64,000 nucleotides of DNA from Methylobacterium thuringiense. GTDB taxonomy: Bacteria > Pseudomonadota > Alphaproteobacteria > Rhizobiales > Beijerinckiaceae. The DNA is taken from NCBI RefSeq assembly GCF_022179645.1, contig NZ_BPRA01000002.1:1-64000 (forward strand), in the 5' to 3' direction. Numbering within the stretch: position 1 is the first letter of the stretch; every line of letters begins with the position of its first letter. Shown here piece by piece: positions 56,740 to 64,000 of this stretch. Position numbers and translations under genes: made by a program. The notes under the pieces are model-generated. The model did no database searches. It saw only the letters and a program-made list of their open reading frames with translations, and was not told the origin of the DNA.

Positions 56740-58134
56740 ATGCCGACAGACCGCCTCGACCTGCTGCCAGCCGGAACCGCTGCGATCCCGATCCGCTGCC
56801 TGGAGCCCGCGGAATGGCCGGCCTTCCAGGCCGGACTGTCGCCGATTCAGCGCGCCTATGCCGGGGCGACGGGGTTCTCACCGAAAGCCGGGCGGGTCTG
56901 CCTGTTGCCGGCTCCCGACGGCACGCTCGATCGCGTGCTGTTCGGCCTCGGCGACACGGCCGCTGCGGCTCACGATCGTCTCGTCGCCGGGAGGCTCGTC
57001 GGATCGCTGCCGGAAGGCCGCTATCGATTCGAGCCTGAGGGCGGCGTCGATCTCGGCGAGGCTACCCTGGCCTGGCTGCTGTCGAGCTACCGCTTCGGCC
57101 GCTACAAGGCCGCGTCGGCACAGCTCCCGAGCCTGGTCGCGTCGGACTGCATCAATGCCGATGCCATCCTGCGTGTCGCCCGCGCCGTCGCCGCCGGACG
57201 AGACCTCGTCAACACCCCGTCGAACGATCTCGGTCCGGCGGAGATCGAGGACGCGGCGCGCATCCTCGCCGAGCGCTTCGGCGCCGCAATCGCGGTGACG
57301 GGCGGCGACGAACTCGCTCGGGAGTTTCCCCTCGTCCACGCGGTCGGCGCCGCCTCGCCGCGGGCCCCGCGCCTGATCGACCTGACCTGGGGTGCGCCCG
57401 ACTCACCGCGCGTGACGCTCGTCGGCAAGGGCGTCGTGTTCGATACCGGTGGGCTCGACATCAAGCCGTCCAGCGGCATGCTGCTGATGAAGAAGGACAT
57501 GGGCGGTGCCGCCGCGGCGCTCGCCGCCGCCGAAATGGTGATGGGATCGGGCCTGAAGCTGCGCCTGCGCCTGATTGTCCCCACCGTCGAAAATGCAATC
57601 GCCGGCAATGCCTTCCGTCCGGGAGACGTGATCCGGGCCCGCTCCGGCCTCACCATCGAGATCGGCAATACGGACGCGGAAGGCCGTCTGATCCTGGCCG
57701 ACGCGTTGGCCCTCGCGGACACCGAACAACCGGACCTGCTGGTCGATTTTGCAACCCTGACCGGGGCGGCGCGTACGGCGCTGGGGCCCGACCTTCCCGC
57801 CTTCTTCACAGAGGACGATGCGCTGTCACTGGCGATCGAGCAGGCCGGCATGTCTGCGATCGACCCGGTCTGGCGGCTACCTCTGCACGCGCCCTATGCA
57901 AGCTTGCTCGATTCAAAGATCGCCGACCTGAACAACGTGTCCGGCGGGCCATTCGCCGGAGCGATCACGGCCGCACTGTTTCTGCGCCGCTTCGCTCCGA
58001 AGACGAAGCGACACGTGCATTTCGATCTCTACGGCTGGAACCCCTCGACGAAGCCCGGTCGCCCCGAGGGTGGCGAGGTCCAGACCGCGCGCCTCGTCCA
58101 CGCCTTGCTGAAGACGCTGTATCCGGCCGGCTGA
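56740..58134 (+). CDS. M17 leucyl aminopeptidase family protein
   Basis: 464 aa di-metal aminopeptidase. The M17 signature NTDAEGRLILADAL, metal/catalytic region GKGVVFDTGGLDIKPS and MLLMKKDMGGAA are complete. It clips N-terminal residues from peptides. Shorter than PepA of E. coli (503) and closer to the PepB-like group. Confidence 0.93.
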   Translation: MPTDRLDLLPAGTAAIPIRCLEPAEWPAFQAGLSPIQRAYAGATGFSPKAGRVCLLPAPDGTLDRVLFGLGDTAAAAHDRLVAGRLVGSLPEGRYRFEPEGGVDLGEATLAWLLSSYRFGRYKAASAQLPSLVASDCINADAILRVARAVAAGRDLVNTPSNDLGPAEIEDAARILAERFGAAIAVTGGDELAREFPLVHAVGAASPRAPRLIDLTWGAPDSPRVTLVGKGVVFDTGGLDIKPSSGMLLMKKDMGGAAAALAAAEMVMGSGLKLRLRLIVPTVENAIAGNAFRPGDVIRARSGLTIEIGNTDAEGRLILADALALADTEQPDLLVDFATLTGAARTALGPDLPAFFTEDDALSLAIEQAGMSAIDPVWRLPLHAPYASLLDSKIADLNNVSGGPFAGAITAALFLRRFAPKTKRHVHFDLYGWNPSTKPGRPEGGEVQTARLVHALLKTLYPAG

Positions 58135-58140
58135 GGTCGT

Positions 58141-59061
58141 TCAGCCGAGCCCGAGGGCATCCTTCTCGGAGGCGTATGCCTCGCGGACCGTCGTCTCGCC
58201 GTAGCGTCGCTCCAGGCGGCGCACCGTGAAATGCGCCCGGGCCATGGCCTGGAAATGGTTCATGAAGGCGGTGTTGATCGCGGCACCGCCAAAGGCTCCG
58301 ATCAGCGGCACGGCCTGGGCCGCGACCTTCTGCGAGACCACGATGCCGAATCGCGAGGCGATCTGCGAGGCGAAGCGGATCAGCGCGGGCGCCGACGAAT
58401 CCAGCACCGAGCGGTTGGCGGCGTATTTGGCGGCCTCCGCCATCGTCTTGGTGAGCGCTGCCCGGACGGCGAAGTAACCGCTCTCGGACAGGGCGGTCTC
58501 GGCCCCGTTGCGACCGCCGAGGGCGAAGACCTGGACGCAGGCGAGCGCGTTCTCCGGGTCGCTCAGATCCTCGCCCTCCTCCCGCGCGATCTCGGCGATC
58601 GAGCGCAGCATCAACGTCGTCGAGACCGGCAACTCCACAGCGAGCGTTGCGAGCCCGAAGGCGCCGCCGAGCGCGCCCGATAGCGCAGCCATGGCCTTGT
58701 GCTTCGCGTCGCTGGACTGGAACAGACGGCTCAGCCGGTTGCCCGTCTCTCCGATCCGAACCTCGACGGCCGATCCCGTGGACGCGACCGCCTTGTCGGG
58801 CAGGGTCGCCAGCGCGACGCGAAGCGCCGTGCGCATGGCGCCTTCGGCCGAGCGCGCCACCACGTCGGTCACTGGCGTCGGCAGTGCGCGCCCGATCATG
58901 TCGAGCGGTGCGCCGGCCGCTGCCGACAGCCGCGTGGCGAGGCTCGGCTTCTCGAGCACGGAGACGGCGCGGCGGAGCGCAGTCAGGTCTGCGTCGCTCA
59001 AGGAGCGAAAGGCTTCGATGGGGACCGGCAGGACCTCGCCGGCCAAGGAGATGTCGTTCAC
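58141..59061 (-). CDS. EcsC-family protein
   Basis: 306 aa. GAFGLATLAVELPVSTTLMLRSI (shortened), DPENALACVQVFALGG and PLIGAFGGAAINTAFMNHF are EcsC-domain blocks. Members are loosely linked to ABC transport and peptidases but the function is not known. The GTG start at 59061 overlaps the stop of the upstream AmpG-like gene, so the two are coupled. Convergent with the aminopeptidase, with six bases between the stops. Confidence 0.88.
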   Translation of the reverse strand: MNDISLAGEVLPVPIEAFRSLSDADLTALRRAVSVLEKPSLATRLSAAAGAPLDMIGRALPTPVTDVVARSAEGAMRTALRVALATLPDKAVASTGSAVEVRIGETGNRLSRLFQSSDAKHKAMAALSGALGGAFGLATLAVELPVSTTLMLRSIAEIAREEGEDLSDPENALACVQVFALGGRNGAETALSESGYFAVRAALTKTMAEAAKYAANRSVLDSSAPALIRFASQIASRFGIVVSQKVAAQAVPLIGAFGGAAINTAFMNHFQAMARAHFTVRRLERRYGETTVREAYASEKDALGLG

Positions 59062-60476
59062 GTCTGCGCCCTCGCGGCTGCGGCCGGGATGCCGGTTGTT
59101 CCAAGCTCGCGACCCGCCGAAGGGTTCCCCGGTGCAACATCGGCGATCGCGTGCTGCGCGGCGGCTCGACGCTGGGGCACGCGTCCCACCGCAAAACACA
59201 GCGCGACCACGGGGATGCCGATTGCGGCGGTCATCGTGAAGAAGGCGGGGTAGCCGTAGGCGGCCACGAAGAAGCCCGATGTTCCCGCGACGAGCTTGCC
59301 AGGCAACGCGTAGAGCGACGAGAACAGGGCATATTGCGTGGCCGCGTAGCCGGGTGTCGTCAGGCTCGACATGTAGGTGATGAGGGCGATGCCGGCGAAG
59401 GAGCCGCACAGGCTCTCCACCGAGACCGCGATCGCGAGGCGCCAGATCTCCGGCGCACCGAGCGACAGCCACGCAAGCGAGAGATGCGAGGCCGCGGCGA
59501 TGAAGGCGCCGGCGACGAGTGCGGGGAACATGCCGAAGCGGGCGATCGCCCAGCCGCCGGCGAAGCCGCCCGCGATCCCGACCCAGATGCTGAAGAGTTT
59601 CGCAATCGTCGCGATCTCCTTCAGGTCGTAGCCGAGCCTGATGTAGAGCGGGTTCGCCATCACGCCGGAGATGAAGTCCGGCATCCGGTAGAGCGCGACG
59701 AGCAGGAGCACTGCGTAGAGCGCGTTGCCCATGCGGCCGTGGAGTTCGGTCAAGGGCTCGAAGATCGCGCGGCGCATCCGGTCCGCGCGGCTGGCAGGCT
59801 TGAGCGGAAGCGTCGGATCCGCGTCCTGCTTCCGGTCGTATCGGCCCGCGAACAGGGCCGCCACGAAACCCACGCCCATCGCGGCGGCCATGATCAGGTA
59901 GGCCATGGTCCAGCCGCCATAGGCCGCGACGTAGAGCGCGCCGGCACCGGCCAGGATCAGGCCGAAGCGGTAGCCGAGGTTGGAGGTCGCCGCGAGGATG
60001 CCCTGCATGTCGGTGCCGGCCGCCTCGATGCGCCAGCCGTCGATCACCACGTCCTGCGTCGCCGCGCAGAAGGCGACGAGGAACGCGCCGAGACCGAGCA
60101 GTGCGAGGTGTTCCTTCGGATCGGAGAAGGCCATCAGCACGAGGCAGAGCGCGGTCGCGACCTGCGTGAGGACCATCCAGGCCCGTCGCCGTCCGAGCCG
60201 GGCGGCCAGGAACGGCAGGTCGATCCGGTCGATCGTCGGAGCCCAGAGGAATTTCAGCGAGTACGGCAGCGCGACGTAGCTGAACAAGCCGATCGTCTTG
60301 ATGTCGATCTCGGATGCGGCCATCCGCAATGTGAAGGTGCCGAGCACCAGAAGCAGCGGCAGGCCCGAGGAGAAGCCGAGCGCCAGCATCTGGATGATGC
60401 GCGGGTCGTCGAGGATGTCGCGCAGGCGGAACTTCCGGGCCACGGGCTCGGTCGCGCCTGCAGTGATCGCGGCCAT
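59058..60476 (-). CDS. AmpG-like MFS permease
   Basis: 472 aa, about 12 membrane helices. LGFSSGLPLLLVLGTFTLRM (shortened), SLKFLWAPTIDRIDLPFL, GRRRAWMVLTQ and AFCAATQDVVIDGWRIE are AmpG signatures. AmpG brings muropeptides into the cytosol for recycling and affects beta-lactamase induction. Substrate not proven here. Coupled to the EcsC gene. Confidence 0.88.
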   Translation of the reverse strand: MAAITAGATEPVARKFRLRDILDDPRIIQMLALGFSSGLPLLLVLGTFTLRMAASEIDIKTIGLFSYVALPYSLKFLWAPTIDRIDLPFLAARLGRRRAWMVLTQVATALCLVLMAFSDPKEHLALLGLGAFLVAFCAATQDVVIDGWRIEAAGTDMQGILAATSNLGYRFGLILAGAGALYVAAYGGWTMAYLIMAAAMGVGFVAALFAGRYDRKQDADPTLPLKPASRADRMRRAIFEPLTELHGRMGNALYAVLLLVALYRMPDFISGVMANPLYIRLGYDLKEIATIAKLFSIWVGIAGGFAGGWAIARFGMFPALVAGAFIAAASHLSLAWLSLGAPEIWRLAIAVSVESLCGSFAGIALITYMSSLTTPGYAATQYALFSSLYALPGKLVAGTSGFFVAAYGYPAFFTMTAAIGIPVVALCFAVGRVPQRRAAAQHAIADVAPGNPSAGRELGTTGIPAAAARAQT

Positions 60477-60564
60477 GGGTCGAACTCCTCGCGCAATGCC
60501 GCCTTATCCGCAAACATCGTGGCAGTCTTGGGCCGTGCGGGGCAATGCGGGCTTCGAACGAGGC

Positions 60565-63321
60565 TTACGCCTTGCGGGCGCGTTCCCGCTTCAGGCGGTA
60601 GAGCGCATCCAGGGCCTCACGCGGCGTCATCGCATCCGGATCGAGTTCGTCGACGAGGGCTCCGATTGCGTCGTCGACCACGATGGCCTGTGCCGCCTCG
60701 GGCGGCGGTGCGTCGGCGAGGCTTGCGAACAGCGGTAGGTCGTCGATCTTGCGGCGCGTCGGCCGATCGCGCTCCGACGCCTCCAGCCCCTTCAGGATCG
60801 CGCCGGCCCGCGCAACCACGCCTTTCGGCAGGCCGGCGAGGCGCGCGACCTGCAGCCCGTAGGATCGTTCGGCGACGCCCGGCACCACCTCATGCAGGAA
60901 GACGACATCGCCGCGATGCTCGGTGACCCGCAGCGTCGCGTTGTCGAGCCGTGAGAGCCGCTGCGACAGCGCGGTGAGTTCGTGGAAATGCGTGGCGAAC
61001 AGGGAACGGCAGCCGTTGCTCTCGTGCAGGTGCTCGAGACAGGCCCAGGCGATCGACAGGCCGTCGAAGGTCGCCGTCCCGCGCCCGATCTCGTCGAGCA
61101 CCACGAGGGAGCGGCGGGTGGCCTGGTTCAGGATCGCCGCCGTCTCGACCATCTCGACCATGAAGGTCGAGTGTCCGCGTGCCAGATCGTCCGCCGCGCC
61201 GACGCGGGAGAACAGCCGGTCGACGAGCCCGAGATGCGCGGAGCGCGCCGGCACGAACGCGCCCATCTGGGCGAGCACGACGATTAGCGCATTCTGGCGC
61301 AGGAAGGTCGACTTGCCGCCCATGTTCGGGCCGGTGACGAGGCGGATGCGTCCGCTCTCTTTCCCCGACAGGTCGCAGTCGTTGGCGATGAACGGATCGC
61401 CCGAGCGGCGCAGAGCCGCCTCGACCACTGGATGGCGGCCGCCTTCGATAGCGAAGGCCACACCCTCGTCGAGCCGCGGCCGGGCCCAGTCGAGTTCCAC
61501 CGCGAGGTCCGCATGGCTCGCCGCCACGTCGAGGGCTGCCAAGGCTTCGGCGACGTCGGCGATCACTGTCGCCTGCGCCATGACGAGGGCGGCCAGCGCC
61601 TCGAATACCTGGCCTTCCATGGCGAGCACGCGGTCGGAGGCGCCGGAGATTTTCGACTCGAGTTCACCGAGTTCGAAACTGGTGAAGCGCATGGCGTCGA
61701 TCATGGTCTGGCGATGCACGAAATCGCGCATCAGGCCCTTGAGACAGGCCTCGCCCACCGCCTGCGGCACCTCTATGTAGAAGCCGAGCATGTTGTTGTG
61801 CTTGATCCGCAGGGTCCGGCAGCCGGATTCCTCGGCGTAGCGGGCCTGGAGCGCCGCGATCACTTTGCGGGAATCCCGGCCGAGTTCGCGCGACTCGTCG
61901 ATGTCGGAACGGTAGCCGGCCCGCACGAAGCCGCCGTCGCGGCGGTTGAGCGGCAGGTCGTCGGCGAGCGCGGCAGCAAGCTCTGCGACGAGTTCGGTAT
62001 CGATGCCTGCGAGGCGCTCGCCGATCACGGATAGCGCTCGCGGCGCACCCTGCAGCGAGGCCAGCCGGTCGGCGATCCGCGCCGCGGCGTCGAGCCCGTC
62101 GCGAAGCGCGGCGAGGTCGCGCGGCCCGGCTCGTCCGAGCCCCGTTCGCGACAGAGCCCTGGCGAGGTCCGGCGCGCCGGCCAGCGCATCGCGGAGCGCC
62201 CGGCGTAGAGCGGCCTCGTCGGCAAGATAGGCAACGGCTGCCTGGCGCTGGCTGATCGTCTCCAGGTTCGTCAGCGGGCCGGCCAGATGCTCGGCCAGCA
62301 GCCTTGCGCCGCCGGCCGAGACGGTGCGGTCGATGGTGTCGAGGAGGCTACCCTTGCGCTCGCCCGAGAGCGTCCGTGTCAGTTCCAGATTGGCGCGCGT
62401 CGCCGCGTCGATCGAGAGGGTCGCGCCGCTGGCCTCGCGGGTCGGTGCGGAGAGTGGGACGCGGGCGCCGATCTGCGTGCGCTCGATGTAGAGAAGCGCC
62501 GCACCGGCCGCCGCGATCTCGGCACGGCTGAAGGCGCCGAAGCCGTCCAGCGTCGCGACGCCGAATTGTTCGCGGATGCGCCGTTCGGCCGAAGCGGGTT
62601 CGAGCTCGGCCTGTGCCAAAGGCACGACGGCGGCCGCGGTATCGCGCCACAGCCTCGCGAGGGCGGGATCCGAAAAAATCGCTTCGGAGAGGACGATCTC
62701 GCGGGGCTCGTGCCGGGCGATGGCGGCTGCGAGCTCGCCGTCGGCGACCTCGCTCAGTGAGAAGCGGCCGGTGGAAATGTCGATGGCGGCGAGCCCATAG
62801 GCCTGAGCCTGCTCCGAGATCTTCCGGCGCCCGACCGCCAGCAGCAGGTTGGCACGCGCGGGATCGAGCAGCCGGTCCTCGGTGATCGTACCGGGGGTGA
62901 CGAGGCGCTGGACCTCGCGCCTGACCACGGATTTCGGCCCACGCTTCTTGGCTTCCGCCGGATCCTCGACTTGCTGGCAGACGGCGACGCGGTGTCCGAG
63001 GGCGATCAGGCGGCTGAGATAATCGTCGGCCCGCTCCACCGGCACGCCGCACATCGGGATCTCGTTGCCGCCGTGCTTGCCGCGCTTGGTCAGCACGATC
63101 CCGAGGGCCCGCGAGGCGATCTCGGCATCCTCGAAGAACAGCTCGAAGAAGTCGCCCATCCGGTAGAACAGGAGGCAGTCGGGGTTGGCCGCCTTGATCT
63201 CGATGTACTGCGCCATCATCGGCGTCGCGCCGGCGAGCGCGAGAGGCTCCTTCGCGCTCACGGCATCCGCACCCTTCGCGTGCTGGTCGAGGGGAATGGA
63301 TCGTAGGGCAGGACGGCTCAT
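60565..63321 (-). CDS. mutS: DNA mismatch repair protein MutS
   Basis: 918 aa. Mismatch-binding F58-x-E60 in MGDFFELF, connector, lever and clamp domains, and the ABC ATPase (Walker [10 protein letters not shown], signature [19 protein letters not shown]). About 65 residues longer than E. coli MutS, mainly at the N-terminus. Function: recognises base mismatches and recruits MutL. Confidence 0.97.
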   Translation of the reverse strand: MSRPALRSIPLDQHAKGADAVSAKEPLALAGATPMMAQYIEIKAANPDCLLFYRMGDFFELFFEDAEIASRALGIVLTKRGKHGGNEIPMCGVPVERADDYLSRLIALGHRVAVCQQVEDPAEAKKRGPKSVVRREVQRLVTPGTITEDRLLDPARANLLLAVGRRKISEQAQAYGLAAIDISTGRFSLSEVADGELAAAIARHEPREIVLSEAIFSDPALARLWRDTAAAVVPLAQAELEPASAERRIREQFGVATLDGFGAFSRAEIAAAGAALLYIERTQIGARVPLSAPTREASGATLSIDAATRANLELTRTLSGERKGSLLDTIDRTVSAGGARLLAEHLAGPLTNLETISQRQAAVAYLADEAALRRALRDALAGAPDLARALSRTGLGRAGPRDLAALRDGLDAAARIADRLASLQGAPRALSVIGERLAGIDTELVAELAAALADDLPLNRRDGGFVRAGYRSDIDESRELGRDSRKVIAALQARYAEESGCRTLRIKHNNMLGFYIEVPQAVGEACLKGLMRDFVHRQTMIDAMRFTSFELGELESKISGASDRVLAMEGQVFEALAALVMAQATVIADVAEALAALDVAASHADLAVELDWARPRLDEGVAFAIEGGRHPVVEAALRRSGDPFIANDCDLSGKESGRIRLVTGPNMGGKSTFLRQNALIVVLAQMGAFVPARSAHLGLVDRLFSRVGAADDLARGHSTFMVEMVETAAILNQATRRSLVVLDEIGRGTATFDGLSIAWACLEHLHESNGCRSLFATHFHELTALSQRLSRLDNATLRVTEHRGDVVFLHEVVPGVAERSYGLQVARLAGLPKGVVARAGAILKGLEASERDRPTRRKIDDLPLFASLADAPPPEAAQAIVVDDAIGALVDELDPDAMTPREALDALYRLKRERARKA

Positions 63322-63685
63322 GCGCGATGCTTAGCAGAAGCGGTCCGCTGAATCAGGCGGGCGCCGCGTCTCGCCTGGGGAAACGGCTTGGCGGCCCTCT
63401 CGAGGAGCCGGCCGACGTGCTGGTGATGCCGATATTCAATCCGCTTCGATCTCTTCGGAGGTGCTGCAGGAGCTTGGACGCGGCATTGTGCGGAGGCCGA
63501 TCCCAGTCGGCTTCGACAGGGCCGTGCAGATCGTGCCGCTCGGCGCGACCGACGCGGATTTCGTTAACATGGCCGCAAGAGCGTCCTTCGATATCGGCGG
63601 TCGAGACGGACACAAAAAATCCTCCCGGCGCGACACCGGGAGGATTTTTTATTTGTAACCAGAAGCTTGGATCGAAATTCGTGCC
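63322..63685. other. intergenic region between mutS and the His-rich gene
   Basis: About 360 bases. The mutS promoter should lie near 63322-63450. A strong bidirectional terminator is at 63614-63650. Short open frames here show no domain or ribosome site and are not called. Confidence 0.6.
63614..63650. terminator. bidirectional Rho-independent terminator
   Basis: A 15-bp perfect stem (63614-63628, 63636-63650) with a 7-base loop is flanked by an A-run on the left and a T-run on the right, so it works in both directions. On the minus strand it ends the His-rich gene. Confidence 0.93.
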
Positions 63686-63988
63686 TCAGTAGCGCGGACC
63701 GTTGGTCGTGTTGCCGAGCTGCTGCTGGTAGCCGGGGCGCTCGGGATTGCGAGCATTCGGATTGCCGTGGTGGTGCGTGTTGTGGCGACGCATCATCCGC
63801 TCGTGCTTCGTGGTGCCGTGATGGCCCATGTGGGAGTGATGGTGGTGGCCGCGGTGACGCACCGTCTCGATCGTGTCTCCTGCCACCAGGGCGGCATGCG
63901 GCATGGCCGGTGCAGCGGATGCCGACACCGCTCCAAACCCGATGGCGCCGAGCAGCGCACCGGCTGCGAGTGTCGTTGCGAACCGCAT
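63686..63988 (-). CDS. Secreted histidine-rich protein
   Basis: 100 aa. Signal peptide (cleavage after VSASA, about residue 25), then RHRGHHHHSHMGHHGTTKHE and a second cluster (RRHNTHHHG), and a polar tail NTTNGPRY. At least 13 His in about 75 residues suggest binding of Ni, Cu or Zn in the periplasm, or pH buffering. No known family. A terminator lies 36 bases past the stop. The start has little upstream sequence in the window. Confidence 0.85.
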   Translation of the reverse strand: MRFATTLAAGALLGAIGFGAVSASAAPAMPHAALVAGDTIETVRHRGHHHHSHMGHHGTTKHERMMRRHNTHHHGNPNARNPERPGYQQQLGNTTNGPRY

Positions 63989-64000
63989 GTCTGAAACCTT

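Noticed and set aside
63327-63692. 121-codon plus-strand frame downstream of the mutS start
   Set aside because: It overlaps the bidirectional terminator and has no domain or ribosome site.

Overview
The window is high-GC alphaproteobacterial chromosome, most likely Methylobacterium/Methylorubrum or a close relative (Hyphomicrobiales). This rests on a bacteriochlorophyll pair (bciB-bchG), a HspD-type Hsp20 with a DUF1150 partner, rhizobial-type moeB and dnaX variants, a CpaA-F/TadBC pilus locus, and EcfG-type stress promoter sequences. The organism is inferred from gene content and style; no marker RNA that would settle it is present.

Layout. 1-2.7 kb: end of an EthD-like gene, bchG, bciB and tRNA-Leu(CAA). 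2.8-8.1 kb: a signalling block with a FIST (NosP-like) sensor overlapping a NahK-like hybrid kinase, divergent from a GGDEF-EAL protein and a LuxR-type regulator. 8.1-13.2 kb: comM, a PepSY protein with a near-ideal EcfG promoter, SRP RNA, dnaX, a RelB/ParE-like module and ybaB. 13.2-18.7 kb: an island with a C39-peptidase ABC exporter, an HlyD-type adaptor and two paralogous double-glycine-leader, glycine-zipper peptide genes, each followed by its own GC-rich hairpin. pckA follows, then recR, which in many bacteria sits directly behind ybaB. 21.6-28.2 kb: an autotransporter subtilase, an alpha/beta hydrolase, a HigBA-like module and small genes. 28.3-33.9 kb: def-fmt-truA, dapE, a PilZ protein, a MoeB-like enzyme and a SEC-C protein. 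33.9-43.0 kb: pheST, rplT and rpmI, then a GT4 glycosyltransferase and an amylo-alpha-1,6-glucosidase that separate rpmI from infC; infC appears to start at AUU. 43.2-46.5 kb: a second GT4, an ABHD10-like hydrolase, DUF1150 and Hsp20. 46.7-56.6 kb: a Flp/Tad pilus locus (flp, cpaA-F, tadB, tadC, and a TadD-like lipoprotein on the other strand). 56.7-64 kb: an M17 aminopeptidase, an EcsC protein, an AmpG-like MFS permease, mutS and a His-rich secreted protein.

The most novel-looking unit is the exporter/peptide island at 13.2-18.7 kb. The C39 domain should cleave the leaders of two about 55-residue peptides packed with GxxxG motifs and export them with the HlyD adaptor and a TolC encoded elsewhere. 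It resembles a two-peptide class II bacteriocin or microcin system but has no recognisable immunity gene, so its biological role is open. The NosP/NahK-like pair next to c-di-GMP and LuxR regulators is a candidate nitric-oxide signalling route.
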